A stretch of DNA of 15,180 nt, taken from positions 1 through 15,180 of the forward strand of contig JASHTN010000204.1 of NCBI GenBank assembly GCA_030040525.1, in the 5' to 3' direction. Source of the stretch: Gammaproteobacteria bacterium. GTDB lineage: Bacteria > Pseudomonadota > Gammaproteobacteria > Steroidobacterales > Steroidobacteraceae. Numbering within the stretch: the stretch's first letter is position 1; every line of letters begins with the position of its first letter. Positions 14,863 to 15,180 of the stretch are shown one piece after another. The notes under the pieces are model-generated. The model saw nothing but the letters and a program-made list of their open reading frames with translations. It searched no databases and was not told the DNA's origin. The translations under genes were made by a program, and so were the position numbers.

Positions 14863-15180
14863 ATGGCGCTTCTCGACCACAAGATCCGCGTGGATGTCGA
14901 GACCAGCTACCTCGACGAGCAGTCCGATCCGAGGGAGCATCGCTTCGTCTTCGCCTACACCATCACCATCCGCAACGAGGGCCAGGTGCCGGCGCGGCTG
15001 CTGACGCGGCACTGGGTCATCACCGACGCCAACGGCAAAGTGGAGGAAGTGCGCGGCGACGGTGTGGTGGGCGAGCAGCCGTACCTCAAGCCGGGGCAGG
15101 GATTCCGTTACTCGAGCGGCGCCGTGCTCGAGACGCCGGTCGGCTCCATGCAGGGGAGCTATCAGATGCTGGCCGACGAC
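14863..15180 (+). CDS. apaG: ApaG domain protein, 3' end missing
   Basis: The first 106 residues of a protein usually about 125 long; the frame is open to the window edge. ApaG is a small fibronectin-III-like fold linked to cobalt/magnesium resistance in enteric bacteria, of unclear biochemical role. Seen directly: VDVETSYLDEQSDP, FAYTITIRNEGQVPARLLTRHW, and the glycine-rich GVVGEQPYLKPGQGFRYSSG, all typical, followed by TPVGSMQGSYQM. The ATG at 14863 starts MALLDHKIRV without a visible ribosome site. In gammaproteobacteria apaG usually follows ksgA and precedes apaH; the latter would lie just outside. Confidence 0.94.
   Translation, partial: MALLDHKIRVDVETSYLDEQSDPREHRFVFAYTITIRNEGQVPARLLTRHWVITDANGKVEEVRGDGVVGEQPYLKPGQGFRYSSGAVLETPVGSMQGSYQMLADD

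Noticed and set aside
1..15180. CRISPR arrays, tRNA or rRNA genes, insertion sequences, toxin-antitoxin or prophage genes
   Set aside because: None seen on either strand; virtually all the window is covered by recognised housekeeping, transport and signalling genes.

Overview
The window is about 15.2 kb of very GC-rich DNA, packed with genes and without long gaps. The block lptD-surA-pdxA-ksgA-(usp)-apaG on the + strand is the classic gammaproteobacterial order. A divergent amgK-murU pair next to lptD is also known from Pseudomonas-like bacteria. Together with the base composition this suggests a high-GC gammaproteobacterium, for example a Xanthomonadales, Steroidobacterales, Nevskiales or Chromatiales relative. 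The genus cannot be read from the sequence. I see no phage, insertion sequence, CRISPR array, tRNA or rRNA.

Layout. (1) 3-4203, + strand: a tight cluster of the sulfate ABC permeases cysT (5' end missing) and cysW, followed at once by a membrane sensor histidine kinase and an OmpR/PhoB-type response regulator. The ATPase gene cysA is not where it often sits, directly after cysW. (2) 8668 down to 4204, - strand: five genes in one overlapping run, amgK-murU-lipA-lipB-sbp. They cover cell-wall sugar recycling, lipoate synthesis and the periplasmic sulfate-binding protein. The stop codons of the response regulator and sbp abut with no base between them. (3) 8741-15180, + strand: lptD, surA, pdxA, ksgA, a universal stress protein gene and the start of apaG, for outer-membrane assembly, vitamin B6 synthesis and ribosome maturation.

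How they work together. Sbp would deliver periplasmic sulfate to CysT/CysW. The kinase and regulator are placed to sense something linked to this uptake, much as PhoR/PhoB is linked to phosphate uptake, but that is inference from position. LipA and LipB consume sulfur to make lipoyl groups, a possible reason for sbp being in their operon. SurA is the periplasmic chaperone that helps outer-membrane proteins such as LptD, so lptD-surA is a functional pair.

The least explained parts are four. A 98-bp imperfect palindrome lies between surA and pdxA, and its right arm contains the pdxA start codon. A palindromic ATTATAAT is shared by the divergent amgK and lptD and lies only 10 bases before the lptD ATG; apaG repeats that spacing. 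The kinase has a cysteine-bearing PAS domain and is tied to sulfate permease genes. LptD carries an extra cysteine pair besides the four conserved ones. I found no clearly new multi-gene system; the palindrome and the sulfate-linked two-component pair are the best candidates for something undescribed.
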